Shown here piece by piece: positions 52,015 through 60,897 of a stretch of 64,000 bases of DNA; the stretch's first letter is position 1, and each line of letters opens with the position of its first letter. Source of the stretch: Methylobacterium phyllostachyos (lineage in GTDB: Bacteria; Pseudomonadota; Alphaproteobacteria; Rhizobiales; Beijerinckiaceae). The stretch covers positions 124,001 to 188,000 of the forward strand of contig NZ_FNHS01000003.1 in assembly GCF_900103445.1 (NCBI RefSeq). The letters are read 5' to 3'. Both the position numbers and the translations under genes were made by a program. The notes below the pieces were generated by a model. It ran no database searches, was not told the DNA's origin, and saw only the letters and a list, made by a program, of their open reading frames with translations.

Positions 52015-52360
52015 AGGCATCGGACCTGGCGGGACATTGCGTGGCCTGACGCGGTGCGATGCCGCGCGGAGGGGCTCGGGGTCCGGAAACCAGCCGGACA
52101 AACGCCTGCTGCGCCCCGAAGCAACAGCGACCGTAAGCCTGGTCTCAAGCGCAACCTGGATCCTGAGATTCGTGCCGGCCGCCGTCGGCGCAACCGCTCA
52201 GCTGCAGCAGCCCGTGGCGAACACGAACGGAATTCGCGCTGGCCGGCAGAGTTCGATGGACACGAAGACACTGGGGCGTGAATAAGGGGTCCGAGAACCT
52301 CGCTTTGCCCGAGGTGTCGATCGGCCGGCTGACGAGGCATTGAAGGCTCACGGCGCGCGT
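52015..52360. other. Intergenic stretch without a supported gene
   Basis: About 345 bp. The open frames are short, overlap one another and lack start signals. I see no tRNA and no strong terminator. Confidence 0.45.
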
Positions 52361-52699
52361 ATGATCAAGAACCCTGCCCATACCATCGAAGTGAAATACA
52401 TCCGCCAGATCCAGCAGCAGCAGATCGAATTGGCGTTGCTCAAAGCCGAGCGTGATGCGGCCGTGCGTGACCGCGATGTCGCTCAGGCGCGGTCCGCGGC
52501 GATGCGCATACTGATCGATGCCCTCGCGCGCAGCCTGCGACCCTATGGATTTGCCCGCAAGCGTTTCCTGATGACCATCCGCAAGGCGGCGAACGCCGTT
52601 CCAAACCATGGCCCCGCTGCCCTTCAGCATGAAGTCCTGTTCGAAGGATCGAACCGGATTCTCAAGCGCACGGACGCGTCGCTGACGGCGCAGGCCTGA
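52361..52699 (+). CDS. Hypothetical basic helical protein
   Basis: 112 aa from ATG 52361; a TTG seven codons upstream is an alternative start. The middle (about 10-60) is helical and rich in Gln, Arg and Ala (IRQIQQQQIELALLKAE), likely a coiled coil, and is followed by a basic region. No domain is recognised. It precedes the FkbM gene by 52 bp. Base composition is somewhat lower in GC than the core genes around it. Confidence 0.55.
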   Translation: MIKNPAHTIEVKYIRQIQQQQIELALLKAERDAAVRDRDVAQARSAAMRILIDALARSLRPYGFARKRFLMTIRKAANAVPNHGPAALQHEVLFEGSNRILKRTDASLTAQA

Positions 52700-52751
52700 C
52701 CGCGGCCCACACGGCCGATCCAATCCCCTTCAGAAGCTGGAATCGAGGATC

Positions 52752-53501
52752 ATGGACGTCGAACTCCTGACGATGTTCAACGCCATCGTCTCCTTCCGGG
52801 ACAATCTCGATTCCGGGCCTCACATCTTGCGGTCCGAAATCGACTTCCTGGCCTTCGCCACCCGGATGGCACCCTTGTCCAACGCGCAGCTGCTCCAGGA
52901 TCTTTGGGTCCTGTACGAGCTCAAGGAGAAGCGGAACGGCTACTTCGTGGAGTTCGGCGCCTGCGACGGCGTGAGCCTCAGCAACACGCTCCTGTTGGAG
53001 AAGGCATTTGCCTGGCAGGGTGCCCTGGCCGAGCCGAGCCGCGCATGGCACGAGGCGCTCTACAGCAACCGCGATTGCTACATCAGCGATCAGTGCGTCT
53101 ACAGCACGGACGGTATCGAAGTTCTATTCAATGAAGTCGAGATCGGCGAATTGTCGGGAATGAAAGACTTCGTCGCGAGCGATTTCCACGCTCAGTTCCG
53201 GCAGGAGGGCCGGCAATATGCGGTGGAAACGATCTCCCTGCGCCGCTTCCTTGCGGAGGCGCGGGCACCCAAGCGCATCGACTACATGAGCATCGACGTG
53301 GAGGGGGGTGAATTCGATGTTTTGCAGAGCTTTGATTTCGCCAGCCACGATATCGCGCTGATCAGCGTCGAGCACAATTTCTCGGATAGTCGCGAAAAGA
53401 TCTACGACCTGCTGACCGCGGTCGGCTACCGACCGCGATTCCGGCAATTCTCGCTGTTCGACGATTGGTACGCGCGTCCCGATCTCGTCGCGCAGTCCTG
53501 A
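52752..53501 (+). CDS. FkbM family methyltransferase
   Basis: 249 aa. The S-adenosylmethionine site is YFVEFGACDGVSLSNTLLLE. The family-typical acidic block is YMSIDVEGGEFDVLQSFDF, followed by ALISVEHNF. FkbM-type enzymes O-methylate sugars or other hydroxyls, often on surface polysaccharides. GAGG precedes the ATG closely. It is followed by a small gene 12 bp later. Confidence 0.88.
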   Translation: MDVELLTMFNAIVSFRDNLDSGPHILRSEIDFLAFATRMAPLSNAQLLQDLWVLYELKEKRNGYFVEFGACDGVSLSNTLLLEKAFAWQGALAEPSRAWHEALYSNRDCYISDQCVYSTDGIEVLFNEVEIGELSGMKDFVASDFHAQFRQEGRQYAVETISLRRFLAEARAPKRIDYMSIDVEGGEFDVLQSFDFASHDIALISVEHNFSDSREKIYDLLTAVGYRPRFRQFSLFDDWYARPDLVAQS

Positions 53502-53513
53502 CCGGAGGCTCCC

Positions 53514-53855
53514 GTGTCCGCAGCTTCCGCCTTAGCCATCCTCGATTCGACCTTCGATCTGTTCAAGCAGATGGGCGGCGGCATCGCGCTCGACTTGCAA
53601 TGGCTGGCGATCTCACGGCGGCTCCAACTGGTGCGCGCTGAAGTCCACTGGACAGCCGACATGGCCTTCGTGGCGACGAAGCTGAAGGCGCATGCCGCCC
53701 ATTACGCGTTGCGCTACCGGCCCGATCTCGGCTCCGAGCAGATCCGGCGAGCGAACGCCGCTGAACTCGATAAGGTCGTGCAGCAGTATTCGATCCTCCG
53801 CGCGCACTTGGAGGCACAACTGAGGGAATCCGTGGATGGCTCTCCGGGACATTAG
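53514..53855 (+). CDS. Hypothetical helical protein
   Basis: 113 aa from GTG 53514 with GGAGG six nt upstream. It appears all-helical, with no membrane segment and no known domain. Its tight spacing after the FkbM gene indicates cotranscription. The function is unknown. Confidence 0.6.
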   Translation: MSAASALAILDSTFDLFKQMGGGIALDLQWLAISRRLQLVRAEVHWTADMAFVATKLKAHAAHYALRYRPDLGSEQIRRANAAELDKVVQQYSILRAHLEAQLRESVDGSPGH

Positions 53856-53928
53856 AGCCGCGCGTGCTCGCTAGGGCGGTCCTAGAACCGCGGGCCGAGA
53901 CGAGACGGCACCGCGATCCGCCCGATTT

Positions 53929-54417
53929 TCAGCGTCGCACCGCCGCTGTGCCGGCCAGGGCGGCCAGCGCGAAGGCGAGTACAGCGTTCCAGCCGGCCAA
54001 CGACACGCCGAGGATCCGCAGGGCAGCGACCGAGCAATCCACCACCTTGGTCGATTGCAGGGCGTTCATGAAATCCGCGACCTGCCCGGGATTGGTGCCC
54101 GTACCACCCCCGCAATCACTCGGCCCGGGCCAGAAGCCCCATTCGGCACCCGCATGGTAGACGCCGACGCCGGCTCCGTAGAGCAGGCCGAGGGCCGCCA
54201 ATCCGAGAGCGATCCGGGCGATGCGCTCCGGAACGAACAGGGCGATCAGGCCGAGCGGAATGGCCGCATAATAGGGCAGACGCTCTGTCAGGCAGAGTTT
54301 GCACGGGGCGTAGCCGTATCCGTACTGCATGACCAGCACGGCTCCGATCGTCGCGGCGGAGAAGATCGCCAGCCACAGCCCGGCGGTTTTGAGACGGAGC
54401 GCTGCCTGCGTGTTCAT
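53929..54417 (-). CDS. dsbB: Disulfide bond formation protein B
   Basis: 162 aa from ATG 54417 with four membrane helices. The quinone-linked pair is C39/C42 (APCKLCLTERLPYY) and the periplasmic-loop pair is C102/C128, at the expected positions. It reoxidises DsbA using quinone. The longer frame upstream is a shadow of the DedA-like gene, from which it is separated by 2 bp; the two are an operon. Confidence 0.92.
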   Translation of the reverse strand: MNTQAALRLKTAGLWLAIFSAATIGAVLVMQYGYGYAPCKLCLTERLPYYAAIPLGLIALFVPERIARIALGLAALGLLYGAGVGVYHAGAEWGFWPGPSDCGGGTGTNPGQVADFMNALQSTKVVDCSVAALRILGVSLAGWNAVLAFALAALAGTAAVRR

Positions 54418-54419
54418 CG

Positions 54420-55001
54420 CTATAGGATCACCTTGAAGAGCAGGAAGCCGAGGACGATCACCGCGACGGAGATCGCCACCACGGCGTTGAGGTGCCGGTC
54501 GAGGACGCCCCGGATCTGGACACCGTAGCGGCCGAGGAGGCCGGCCAAAATGAAGAACCGGGCGCCGCGGGTCACCACCGAAAGGACGGTGAACCAGAAC
54601 AGGCTGTAGTGGGCGAAGCCCGACGTGATGGTGACCAGCTTGTAGGGGATCGGCGTGAGCCCCTTCAGGAGGATCACCCAGTGGCCGTACCGGGCATAGG
54701 AATCCTGAAAGGTCGCCGCGGAATTCTGCAGTCCGTAGAGGCGGATCAGCCATTCGCCGACCGAATCGAACAGCAGGGCCCCGATGGCGTAGCCGACGAG
54801 GCCTCCGAGGACCGACGCGACGGTCGCGATGGTGGCGTAGAGCCAAACCCGATCCGGCCTGCTCACCGCCATGGGTACCAACATCGCGTCCGGCGGCACC
54901 GGGAAGAAGGAGCTCTCGGCAAAGGCCACAGCGCCGAGCGCATAGGGCGCGGAGGGCCTGACGCTGAGGGCCAGGATCCACGCGTAGAGCCGGCGGAGCA
55001 T
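54420..55001 (-). CDS. DedA/YqaA family membrane protein
   Basis: 193 aa from ATG 55001 with AGGAAA upstream. There are four or five membrane helices. SNARE-associated/DedA features are FAESSFFPVPPDAML near residue 30 and LLKGLTPIPYKLVTITSG near 125. Family members are undecaprenyl-phosphate or lipid transporters needed for envelope homeostasis. It is upstream of dsbB and divergent from the tRNA-Leu gene. Confidence 0.88.
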   Translation of the reverse strand: MLRRLYAWILALSVRPSAPYALGAVAFAESSFFPVPPDAMLVPMAVSRPDRVWLYATIATVASVLGGLVGYAIGALLFDSVGEWLIRLYGLQNSAATFQDSYARYGHWVILLKGLTPIPYKLVTITSGFAHYSLFWFTVLSVVTRGARFFILAGLLGRYGVQIRGVLDRHLNAVVAISVAVIVLGFLLFKVIL

Positions 55002-55126
55002 TCGGTTTCCTGGATTACGGTGCGGTCGCCCATTGAGCATAGGTGCCGCGCCTTGGCCAGATCGACCGGACGGTCGAAAAATACGCTTGGCCGGCGCAGG
55101 CGACCTGTGCGAAGAGCGCCGGGTAC

Positions 55127-55211
55127 GCGGGTATGGCGGAACTGGTAGACGCGGGCGACTCAAAATCGCCAGCCGCAAGGCGTGGGGGTTCGATTCCCTC
55201 TACCCGCACCA
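55127..55211 (+). tRNA. tRNA-Leu(CAA)
   Basis: An 85-nt class II tRNA. Acceptor GCGGGTA pairs with TACCCGC and CCA is encoded. The anticodon arm is GGCGA-CTCAAAA-TCGCC with anticodon CAA, reading UUG. A long variable arm AGCCGCAAGGCG-type and the T arm with TTCGATT are present. There is no intron or degeneration. Confidence 0.97.
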
Positions 55212-55691
55212 AGCGCACCCCACCGGTGCCGATCGACAGCCATCGGCCATTCCGTCCATCGGGTTTCAAGGCGGGCGGACGGAACGCCCCAGGCATTGCC
55301 GCGCACGACCGGCGCGTCGATCAGAGAAGCGGGTCAGCCGTGTTCGGCTCGGTCCGCAGCCCCAGGATCGCAACCTCGAAAATCGCCATCCGCTTCGGGC
55401 AGATGGACCCTGCGCTGCGCAAAATCGATCCCGGGCGCGCGCCGACGGTCGAGGGGCTGCGCTCCCTGATGGTTGTGGAACTGAAGCACGACCCGGTCAC
55501 GGTCTTCGGGCTCCGCTGGACGACGTCGAAGTGCTCGGACGCGCAGATCACTGCACGCCCCCTGCGACGCGCGGACATCGCATCAGGCCGGCCACCGTGG
55601 ACGGCAGAGGGTCGCGCTGAACGCGGCCCCCGACGCCCCTATCTTGGCCGATACGCGGCCCGGTCGGCCGCACCTGAAACAGGGTCTGACC
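55212..55691. other. Intergenic region after tRNA-Leu
   Basis: About 480 bp. Long open frames cross it, but they begin inside the tRNA or run out of frame into the oxidoreductase gene and show no family sequence. I find no integrase or second tRNA copy. Confidence 0.45.
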
Positions 55692-56630
55692 ATGGGCGAG
55701 CGTCGGAGGGTGGGGATCCTGGGGGCCGGCATGGCCGGCGCGGCAGCCGCCCGCAAACTCGCGGATTCCGGCATGACGGTCGAGGTGTTCGACAAGGGCC
55801 GTACCGTAGGCGGCCGGATGGCGACCCGTCGACACGGATCGATGCAGTTCGACCACGGCGCGCAGTTCATGCGGGCGCATGGACCGGCTTTCGCGGCGCA
55901 GCTCGCGCATTGGGAGCGGCACGGCATCGTGGCGCCCTGGGCGGGATCGGGACGGCGCGTCGGCATGCCCGATATGACCGCGCCGGTCCGCGATCTCCTA
56001 GATGGCCTATCGATCGCGAGTGCCGTCACGATCTCACGCATCTGCCGGGAAGGCGACGCTTGGCATCTCCACGATGCCTCGGGCGTGTCGCACGGTCCGT
56101 TCGATGCCGTGGCGCTCACCTGTCCCGCGCCGCAGGTGACGGCGCTGCTCGACGCGTCCGGGTACACGCTTGCCGGTGTCGCGCGGGCGTCCTACGCGCC
56201 CTGCTGGTCGCTGATGGTTGCGGCCCGTTGTGAGGTCCGCGTTCCCCTGGTCGAGCCGCGCAACGAGCCAATCGGCCTCATTGCCTTCGATGCGGCGAAG
56301 CCGGGCCGACCCGCGGGCGTACGATTGACCCTTCATGCGACGCCGACTTGGTCGCGCGACCACCTCGACGAGCCGCATGAGGCGATCGTTTCGGCGCTGC
56401 TCACCGCCGCGGAGCGCCTACTTGGCACGGCGCTCCAACCGATCTACGCAGAGGCTCACCGGTGGCGCTACGCGCAGGTCGAGCGCGCCCTGGAGGTGCC
56501 CCACCTGTACGATCCGGCATTCCGGCTCGGTGCGGCCGGCGATTGGTGCCTCGGAGCCCGGATCGAGGCCGCCTATGACAGCGGCTCGGCCCTCGCCGGT
56601 GCAATCCTGGCGGATCTGTGCGCCACATGA
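55692..56630 (+). CDS. FAD-dependent oxidoreductase (renalase/amine oxidase-like)
   Basis: 312 aa from ATG 55692 with AGGG upstream. A Rossmann FAD site GILGAGMAGAAAARKL is followed by the acidic end of the second strand and GRTVGGRMATRR. C-terminal WCLGARIEAAYDSG contacts FAD. The size and motifs match renalase-like NAD(P)/FAD oxidoreductases. The substrate is unknown. Its stop overlaps the deacetylase start (ATGA). Confidence 0.87.
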   Translation: MGERRRVGILGAGMAGAAAARKLADSGMTVEVFDKGRTVGGRMATRRHGSMQFDHGAQFMRAHGPAFAAQLAHWERHGIVAPWAGSGRRVGMPDMTAPVRDLLDGLSIASAVTISRICREGDAWHLHDASGVSHGPFDAVALTCPAPQVTALLDASGYTLAGVARASYAPCWSLMVAARCEVRVPLVEPRNEPIGLIAFDAAKPGRPAGVRLTLHATPTWSRDHLDEPHEAIVSALLTAAERLLGTALQPIYAEAHRWRYAQVERALEVPHLYDPAFRLGAAGDWCLGARIEAAYDSGSALAGAILADLCAT

Positions 56631-57571
56631 TCCCGCCGATCGCTTTCCATCCCGCCTATGAGGCCAGCCTGCCGGCGGGGCATCGCTTTCCGATGCGGAA
56701 ATACGGCCTGCTGGCCGAGACGCTGATCGCCAAGGGCCTCGCGCCGCTCGGGTTCGTAACCCCCGAGCCGGCCTCCGCGGAGATCCTCGTGCGCGCCCAC
56801 GATCCAGCCTACGTGGAGGCGGTGCTACGCGGCACCGTGTCTCGGGAGATCGAGCGGGCCATCGGCCTGCCGGTCGATGCTGCGGTGATCCGGCGCTCGC
56901 GCAGCTCCGTGGGCGGGACGCTGCTTGCGGCGCGGCTGGCGCTCGCCGAGGGCCTCGCCGGCAGCGCCGCCGGGGGCAGCCATCATGCCCGTCGGCACCA
57001 GGGGGCGGGCTTCTGCGTCCTGAACGATGTGGCTGTGGCAGCGCGCACGCTGCAGGCCGAGGGGCAAGTGCGGCGTGCGCTGGTCGTCGATCTCGACGTG
57101 CATCAGGGCGACGGGACCGCGGATTGCCTCGCTTTATGCCCCGACCTGTTCACGCTTTCGATCCACTGCGAGAACAACTACCCGGCTCAGAAGATAGCCG
57201 GTGATCTGGATATCGGCCTGCCCGACCGGCTGGACGACGCAGGCTACCTCGACGTGCTGCGCGCCCGCCTTCCGCCGCTCCTCGACGCGCTCGCCCCAGA
57301 TCTCGTCTTCTACAATGCTGGCGTCGACCCGCACCGGGACGACCGTCTCGGCCGGCTCTGCCTGACGGATGCCGGCTTGCTGGCGCGTGACCGCTTCGTG
57401 GTGGCGCAGGCCAGGGCCCGTGGGATCCCGCTCGTTGCGGTGATCGGTGGCGGATACGCGAGCGATGTGGACGCCCTCGCGCGGCGGCACGCGCTGGTGT
57501 TCGAGGCGCTGGCTGCGGAGGCGGCGCGTGGTTCGACACCACGGCCGGATCGCGTCCGGTCCGGGCGATGA
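56627..57571 (+). CDS. Histone deacetylase family protein (class IV-like)
   Basis: 314 aa. Arginase-fold deacetylase motifs are GSHHARRHQGAGFCVLND, the zinc ligands in VVDLDVHQGDGTAD and AGVDPHRDDRLG, and a C-terminal GGGYASD. The DVHQG variant is seen in HDAC11-like bacterial enzymes. It removes acyl groups from lysines or polyamines; the substrate is unknown. It is translationally coupled to the FAD oxidoreductase by a 4-bp overlap. Confidence 0.92.
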   Translation: MIPPIAFHPAYEASLPAGHRFPMRKYGLLAETLIAKGLAPLGFVTPEPASAEILVRAHDPAYVEAVLRGTVSREIERAIGLPVDAAVIRRSRSSVGGTLLAARLALAEGLAGSAAGGSHHARRHQGAGFCVLNDVAVAARTLQAEGQVRRALVVDLDVHQGDGTADCLALCPDLFTLSIHCENNYPAQKIAGDLDIGLPDRLDDAGYLDVLRARLPPLLDALAPDLVFYNAGVDPHRDDRLGRLCLTDAGLLARDRFVVAQARARGIPLVAVIGGGYASDVDALARRHALVFEALAAEAARGSTPRPDRVRSGR

Positions 57572-57604
57572 TGCGCTGCGGCATCAGTGTTCGACGCGCG
57601 GTCA

Positions 57605-57883
57605 ATGTCCGAGGACTTGGTAAGGTTTACGCAAGCCCTGCAACCCACTGTGCGGGAACTGCGAGGGCCCGACGCGCCGGCGCCTCGCTTCCTGTCACCG
57701 TTGGGTCAAGCCATGCTCGGGCGGGTTTGGGACGTGCTGAAGGCGACGCTAGCCGTGGCGGCCCTGATCGCCGCCGCGCTCGTGTCGGCGGACAAGCTCG
57801 ACCGTCAGCGAGCGCAACCGGTGGTTGGTGTGGTCGCGGGTGAACCGATCGTCACGGGCGCCATCGCGCCGGCGCGCCCCTGA
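57605..57883 (+). CDS. Small single-pass membrane protein
   Basis: 92 aa from ATG 57605; GTG 57587 or ATG 57713 are alternative starts. One membrane helix (residues about 45-62) is followed by a short exported tail rich in Val/Ala/Pro. There is no known domain. It follows the deacetylase by about 30 bp. Confidence 0.5.
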   Translation: MSEDLVRFTQALQPTVRELRGPDAPAPRFLSPLGQAMLGRVWDVLKATLAVAALIAAALVSADKLDRQRAQPVVGVVAGEPIVTGAIAPARP

Positions 57884-57927
57884 GACGCGCCTGCCCTCAC
57901 GCCCTGCATTCGTGTCGACGCGGCATC

Positions 57928-59076
57928 TCACCACCCATTGATGCGCGGCCACACGGCGCCCGTGAGTCGACCTCCGGCGATCACGTGGTAGCGGTCGTGC
58001 TGGGCACCGGTGGCGCAGGCATGGTTGGGCAGGATGCGCAGGCGCGTTCCGATCGAAAGTTCGGGCAGGCGGGCCTTGGCTCCTTTCCGCAGCGCCAGGA
58101 TGCCGTGCTCCTGATTGGCATCGGACACGATCAGGTCCGGATAGGGAATGCCATCCCGATCGCAGGCCAAGCCGTATCCCTGATCGACAGGCTGCCGCGC
58201 CGTGCCCCGGTCCCGCGAGAGCGCCATCCAGCCGGCATCGGTGATGATCCAGCCCTTCTCGCGTTGATGGCCGATCACTGTCGTCAGGACGGTCAGCGCG
58301 ATGTCATCCACCGCGCAGGAGCCAACACCCGCCTGGAACAGATCACCGATCATGAAGACGCCGGCGCGGACCTCGGTGATGCCGTCCAACGTCTCGGCGT
58401 AGCGCGCCGTCGGGGTCGAGCCGACGCTCACCACGGGGCAGGGAAGACCGGCGGATCTGAGTGCGGCGGCGGCCGTCACCGCCGCTACGCGCTCGGCCTC
58501 AGCGGCCGCGCGAAGCGCGTTCGGCTCGTTCAAACCGTAGCTGTCGCCGGCATGGAGGAGCACGCCGCGCAAGATCGCGCCCGCATCGAGAATGCGGCCG
58601 ATGGCGGCGAGCCGCGCGGCATCCGCAGGGTTCACGCCGGAGCGGTGCCCGTCCGCATCGACCTCGATCAGAACCGGCAGCCGGTCCCCCGAATGACGGC
58701 CCCACGCCGCCACCGCCTCCGCCTGTTCGAGCGAATCCAGCACGATCGCCAGATCGACCGGCCACAGGCGCCGGATCCGACCGACGCGCTCAAGCTTCTG
58801 CGGCGCGATGCCGACCGCGTAGATGATGTCGCGGACGCCGCCCGCGGCGAAATATTCGGCTTCGCGCAGGGTCGAGACAGTGGCGGGCCCGGCCGCGCTC
58901 GCCATGGCGACCCGGGCGACGTCGAGGGACTTGGCGGTTTTGAGATGCGGGCGCAGCACCACGCCGTGCGCGTCGAGCCGTGCCCGCATCGTGGCGACGT
59001 TCGCCTGCAACCGGTCGGCATCGAGCAGGAGGCACGGGGTTTCGAGGGCATCGAGCCCGCTGTCCTCGGCCGACAT
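57928..59076 (-). CDS. DSD1/D-threonine aldolase family PLP enzyme
   Basis: 382 aa from ATG 59076 with GGAAGAGA upstream. The fold-type III (alanine racemase-like) PLP lysine is K46 in RPHLKTAKS. The C-terminal metal site reads NHACAT (H352, C354), the His-x-Cys form of D-serine dehydratase/DSD1 enzymes; true D-threonine aldolases are close relatives. It would act on a D-3-hydroxy amino acid, giving pyruvate and ammonia or glycine and an aldehyde. It is the third gene of the dgoK-dgoA operon, an unusual partner. Confidence 0.88.
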   Translation of the reverse strand: MSAEDSGLDALETPCLLLDADRLQANVATMRARLDAHGVVLRPHLKTAKSLDVARVAMASAAGPATVSTLREAEYFAAGGVRDIIYAVGIAPQKLERVGRIRRLWPVDLAIVLDSLEQAEAVAAWGRHSGDRLPVLIEVDADGHRSGVNPADAARLAAIGRILDAGAILRGVLLHAGDSYGLNEPNALRAAAEAERVAAVTAAAALRSAGLPCPVVSVGSTPTARYAETLDGITEVRAGVFMIGDLFQAGVGSCAVDDIALTVLTTVIGHQREKGWIITDAGWMALSRDRGTARQPVDQGYGLACDRDGIPYPDLIVSDANQEHGILALRKGAKARLPELSIGTRLRILPNHACATGAQHDRYHVIAGGRLTGAVWPRINGW

Positions 59077-59189
59077 GATCGTCTCTTCCGCCATCCGGCC
59101 GCTCCAACTGTCCAAGGGCAGCTGCCTGATAGGCGTTCGGCGGCGCGGGTCCAAGAAGCGTGCCTCGTCCGGACCGGCTCGGGAAACCG

Positions 59190-59825
59190 CTATGCGGATC
59201 TCCGCATCGCCTCCACGTAGATGGCCGCATCGCGGGCGACCTCGACGGCGGCCTTGCCGGGTCGATAGAGGTTGGATCCGAGGCCGAAACCGTCGGCGCT
59301 CGCCGCGCGCCATCCGGCGATCCCGTCCGGCGTGACGCCGCCAACGGCGAGCACCCGCGTCCCCGGAGGCAGCACGGCCCTGTGCGCCTTCAGCGCCGCC
59401 GGCGAAGCCACGTCCGCCGGGAAAAGTTTCAGCGCGGTCGCCCCGGCTGCCAAGGCCGCGAAGGCCTCGGTCGGCGTCTGGTATCCGGGGAGCGAGATCA
59501 ATCCTGCCGCCCGGGTCGCGCCGATCACGGCGGCATCCGTGTTGGGCGAGACCACCAGGGTCCCGCCCGCCTTGGCAACCGCGGCGACCTGCGCCGTGTC
59601 GAGGACCGTGCCGGCGCCGACCAGGGCACGCCCGGACAGGCGCTCGGCCAGGATCGCGATGCTGCGCAGGGGCTCGGGAGAATTGAGCGGCACCTCGATC
59701 AGGCTGAATCCGGCGCCCACGAGGGCGTCGCCCACCGCAGGCGCCTCATCCGGCGTCAGGCCCCGCAGGATCGCGACGAGGGGGCAAGCCGCGAAGGCCG
59801 CCTCGAACCGGGCGAGAATGGTCAT
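59190..59825 (-). CDS. dgoA: 2-dehydro-3-deoxy-6-phosphogalactonate aldolase
   Basis: 211 aa, KDPG/KDPGal aldolase family. The conserved blocks are ILRGLTPDEA, IEVPLNSPEPL (glutamate), ALVGAGTVLD, and the Schiff-base lysine in ALKLFPADV. It splits KDPGal to pyruvate and glyceraldehyde-3-phosphate. IEVPLNSPEP rather than the KDPG-type variant, and coupling to dgoK, support galactonate specificity. It overlaps dgoK by 4 bp. Confidence 0.93.
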   Translation of the reverse strand: MTILARFEAAFAACPLVAILRGLTPDEAPAVGDALVGAGFSLIEVPLNSPEPLRSIAILAERLSGRALVGAGTVLDTAQVAAVAKAGGTLVVSPNTDAAVIGATRAAGLISLPGYQTPTEAFAALAAGATALKLFPADVASPAALKAHRAVLPPGTRVLAVGGVTPDGIAGWRAASADGFGLGSNLYRPGKAAVEVARDAAIYVEAMRRSA

Positions 59826-60700
59826 GCGCTCAGGCTCCAGATGGCGTGGATGCCGGCCGTGGTCGCGCCGTCCGGCACGATGACGGGGGTCCCGCCCAGT
59901 TCGGTGATCGCAACGGCGTAAAGGGCGCTCAGGGAGCCGCCCCCCAGCAGGTGCACGGGGCGGCGTTTGAGATCCTCCTGGGTCGCGACATCGGCGCCGA
60001 TCAGCACGCCGCTGGCATAGGCAGCCGCCTCGGATGGGGCCAGCCGGTCGAGCAGCAGGCCGGCCCGAACCTCGAACAGCGTCGCGGCGATGTTGGAGGA
60101 CGCGATTCCACGGCGAAGCCCGCGCCGGAACGGTGCTCCGTCCGATACCGCGCCATCGAGCATCCCGGCCATGATGCCGTGGCCGCGCAGCAGCGCGAAG
60201 AGTTCGCCGGTCATGACGGTGGTGAAGGTCGTGATCGCGCCATCAACGGTCTCGACCCACTTGTTGTGGGTACCGGGCTGGCAGAATAATGCAGTCGCGG
60301 GCGCCGCGCCCGCATGGATCGCGCCCAGCACCTGGATCTCCTCGCCGCGCATCACGTCCGGCCTGCGGCCGTTCCGCAGGGCGACGCCCGGAACGATGCG
60401 CACACCCGGCGCGGCCACCCGGCAGGCGTCGGTCAGGCGCTCCAGGGTGGCAGGCACATCGACGTAGGGCGCCTCGAGCCACCCCCGGCTCGACCCCACC
60501 ATTCCGACCGCGATGACGTCCTCCGCACCGAAGCGTGAGCGCAGCGCTGAGATCTCGGCCGGATAGGCGTCCTGCGTTAGGCTCAGGACGCCGCGGGCAT
60601 CCTGCAGCGACTCGATCACCGTGCCGTCGGATGCCATCGCGAAGACGCGACGGTTGGTCGTGCCCCAATCAACGGCGATGTAGGCCGCACCACCGCCCAT
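59822..60700 (-). CDS. dgoK: 2-dehydro-3-deoxygalactonokinase
   Basis: 292 aa. The phosphate-binding start AVDWGTTNRRVFAM and the block FCQPGTHNKWV are characteristic of DgoK, which phosphorylates 2-keto-3-deoxygalactonate. It is the first gene of the operon dgoK-dgoA-DSD1-like. No galactonate dehydratase is adjacent; the enolase-family gene at 1-2 kb is too distant to be assumed a partner. Confidence 0.93.
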   Translation of the reverse strand: MGGGAAYIAVDWGTTNRRVFAMASDGTVIESLQDARGVLSLTQDAYPAEISALRSRFGAEDVIAVGMVGSSRGWLEAPYVDVPATLERLTDACRVAAPGVRIVPGVALRNGRRPDVMRGEEIQVLGAIHAGAAPATALFCQPGTHNKWVETVDGAITTFTTVMTGELFALLRGHGIMAGMLDGAVSDGAPFRRGLRRGIASSNIAATLFEVRAGLLLDRLAPSEAAAYASGVLIGADVATQEDLKRRPVHLLGGGSLSALYAVAITELGGTPVIVPDGATTAGIHAIWSLSA

Positions 60701-60897
60701 GGACCCCCCCGACAGCTTATTTGTCTGAGTTAAGGGCGGCGTTCGGTCGGGTCAAGCGTCGGCGATTGCCCGCGCTGGCCACGGACAGCGGATATCACCA
60801 GCCGGGGATTGTCGCGCTGCGCCGCGCGTTAGCGATGGACGAAAGCCGGGCGGTTCGGCGATATGGCGACAAGAATCAAAATTCGGGAGGACAGTGC

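Noticed and set aside
55043-55691. Long plus-strand frame through the tRNA-Leu gene
   Set aside because: Its peptide includes the translated tRNA and has no family resemblance; it runs out of frame into the oxidoreductase gene.
60701-60897. GntR-type operator in the dgoK/transporter intergenic region
   Set aside because: A TTGTCTGA-like stretch is present near 60720 but lacks a convincing symmetric half, so I did not annotate it.
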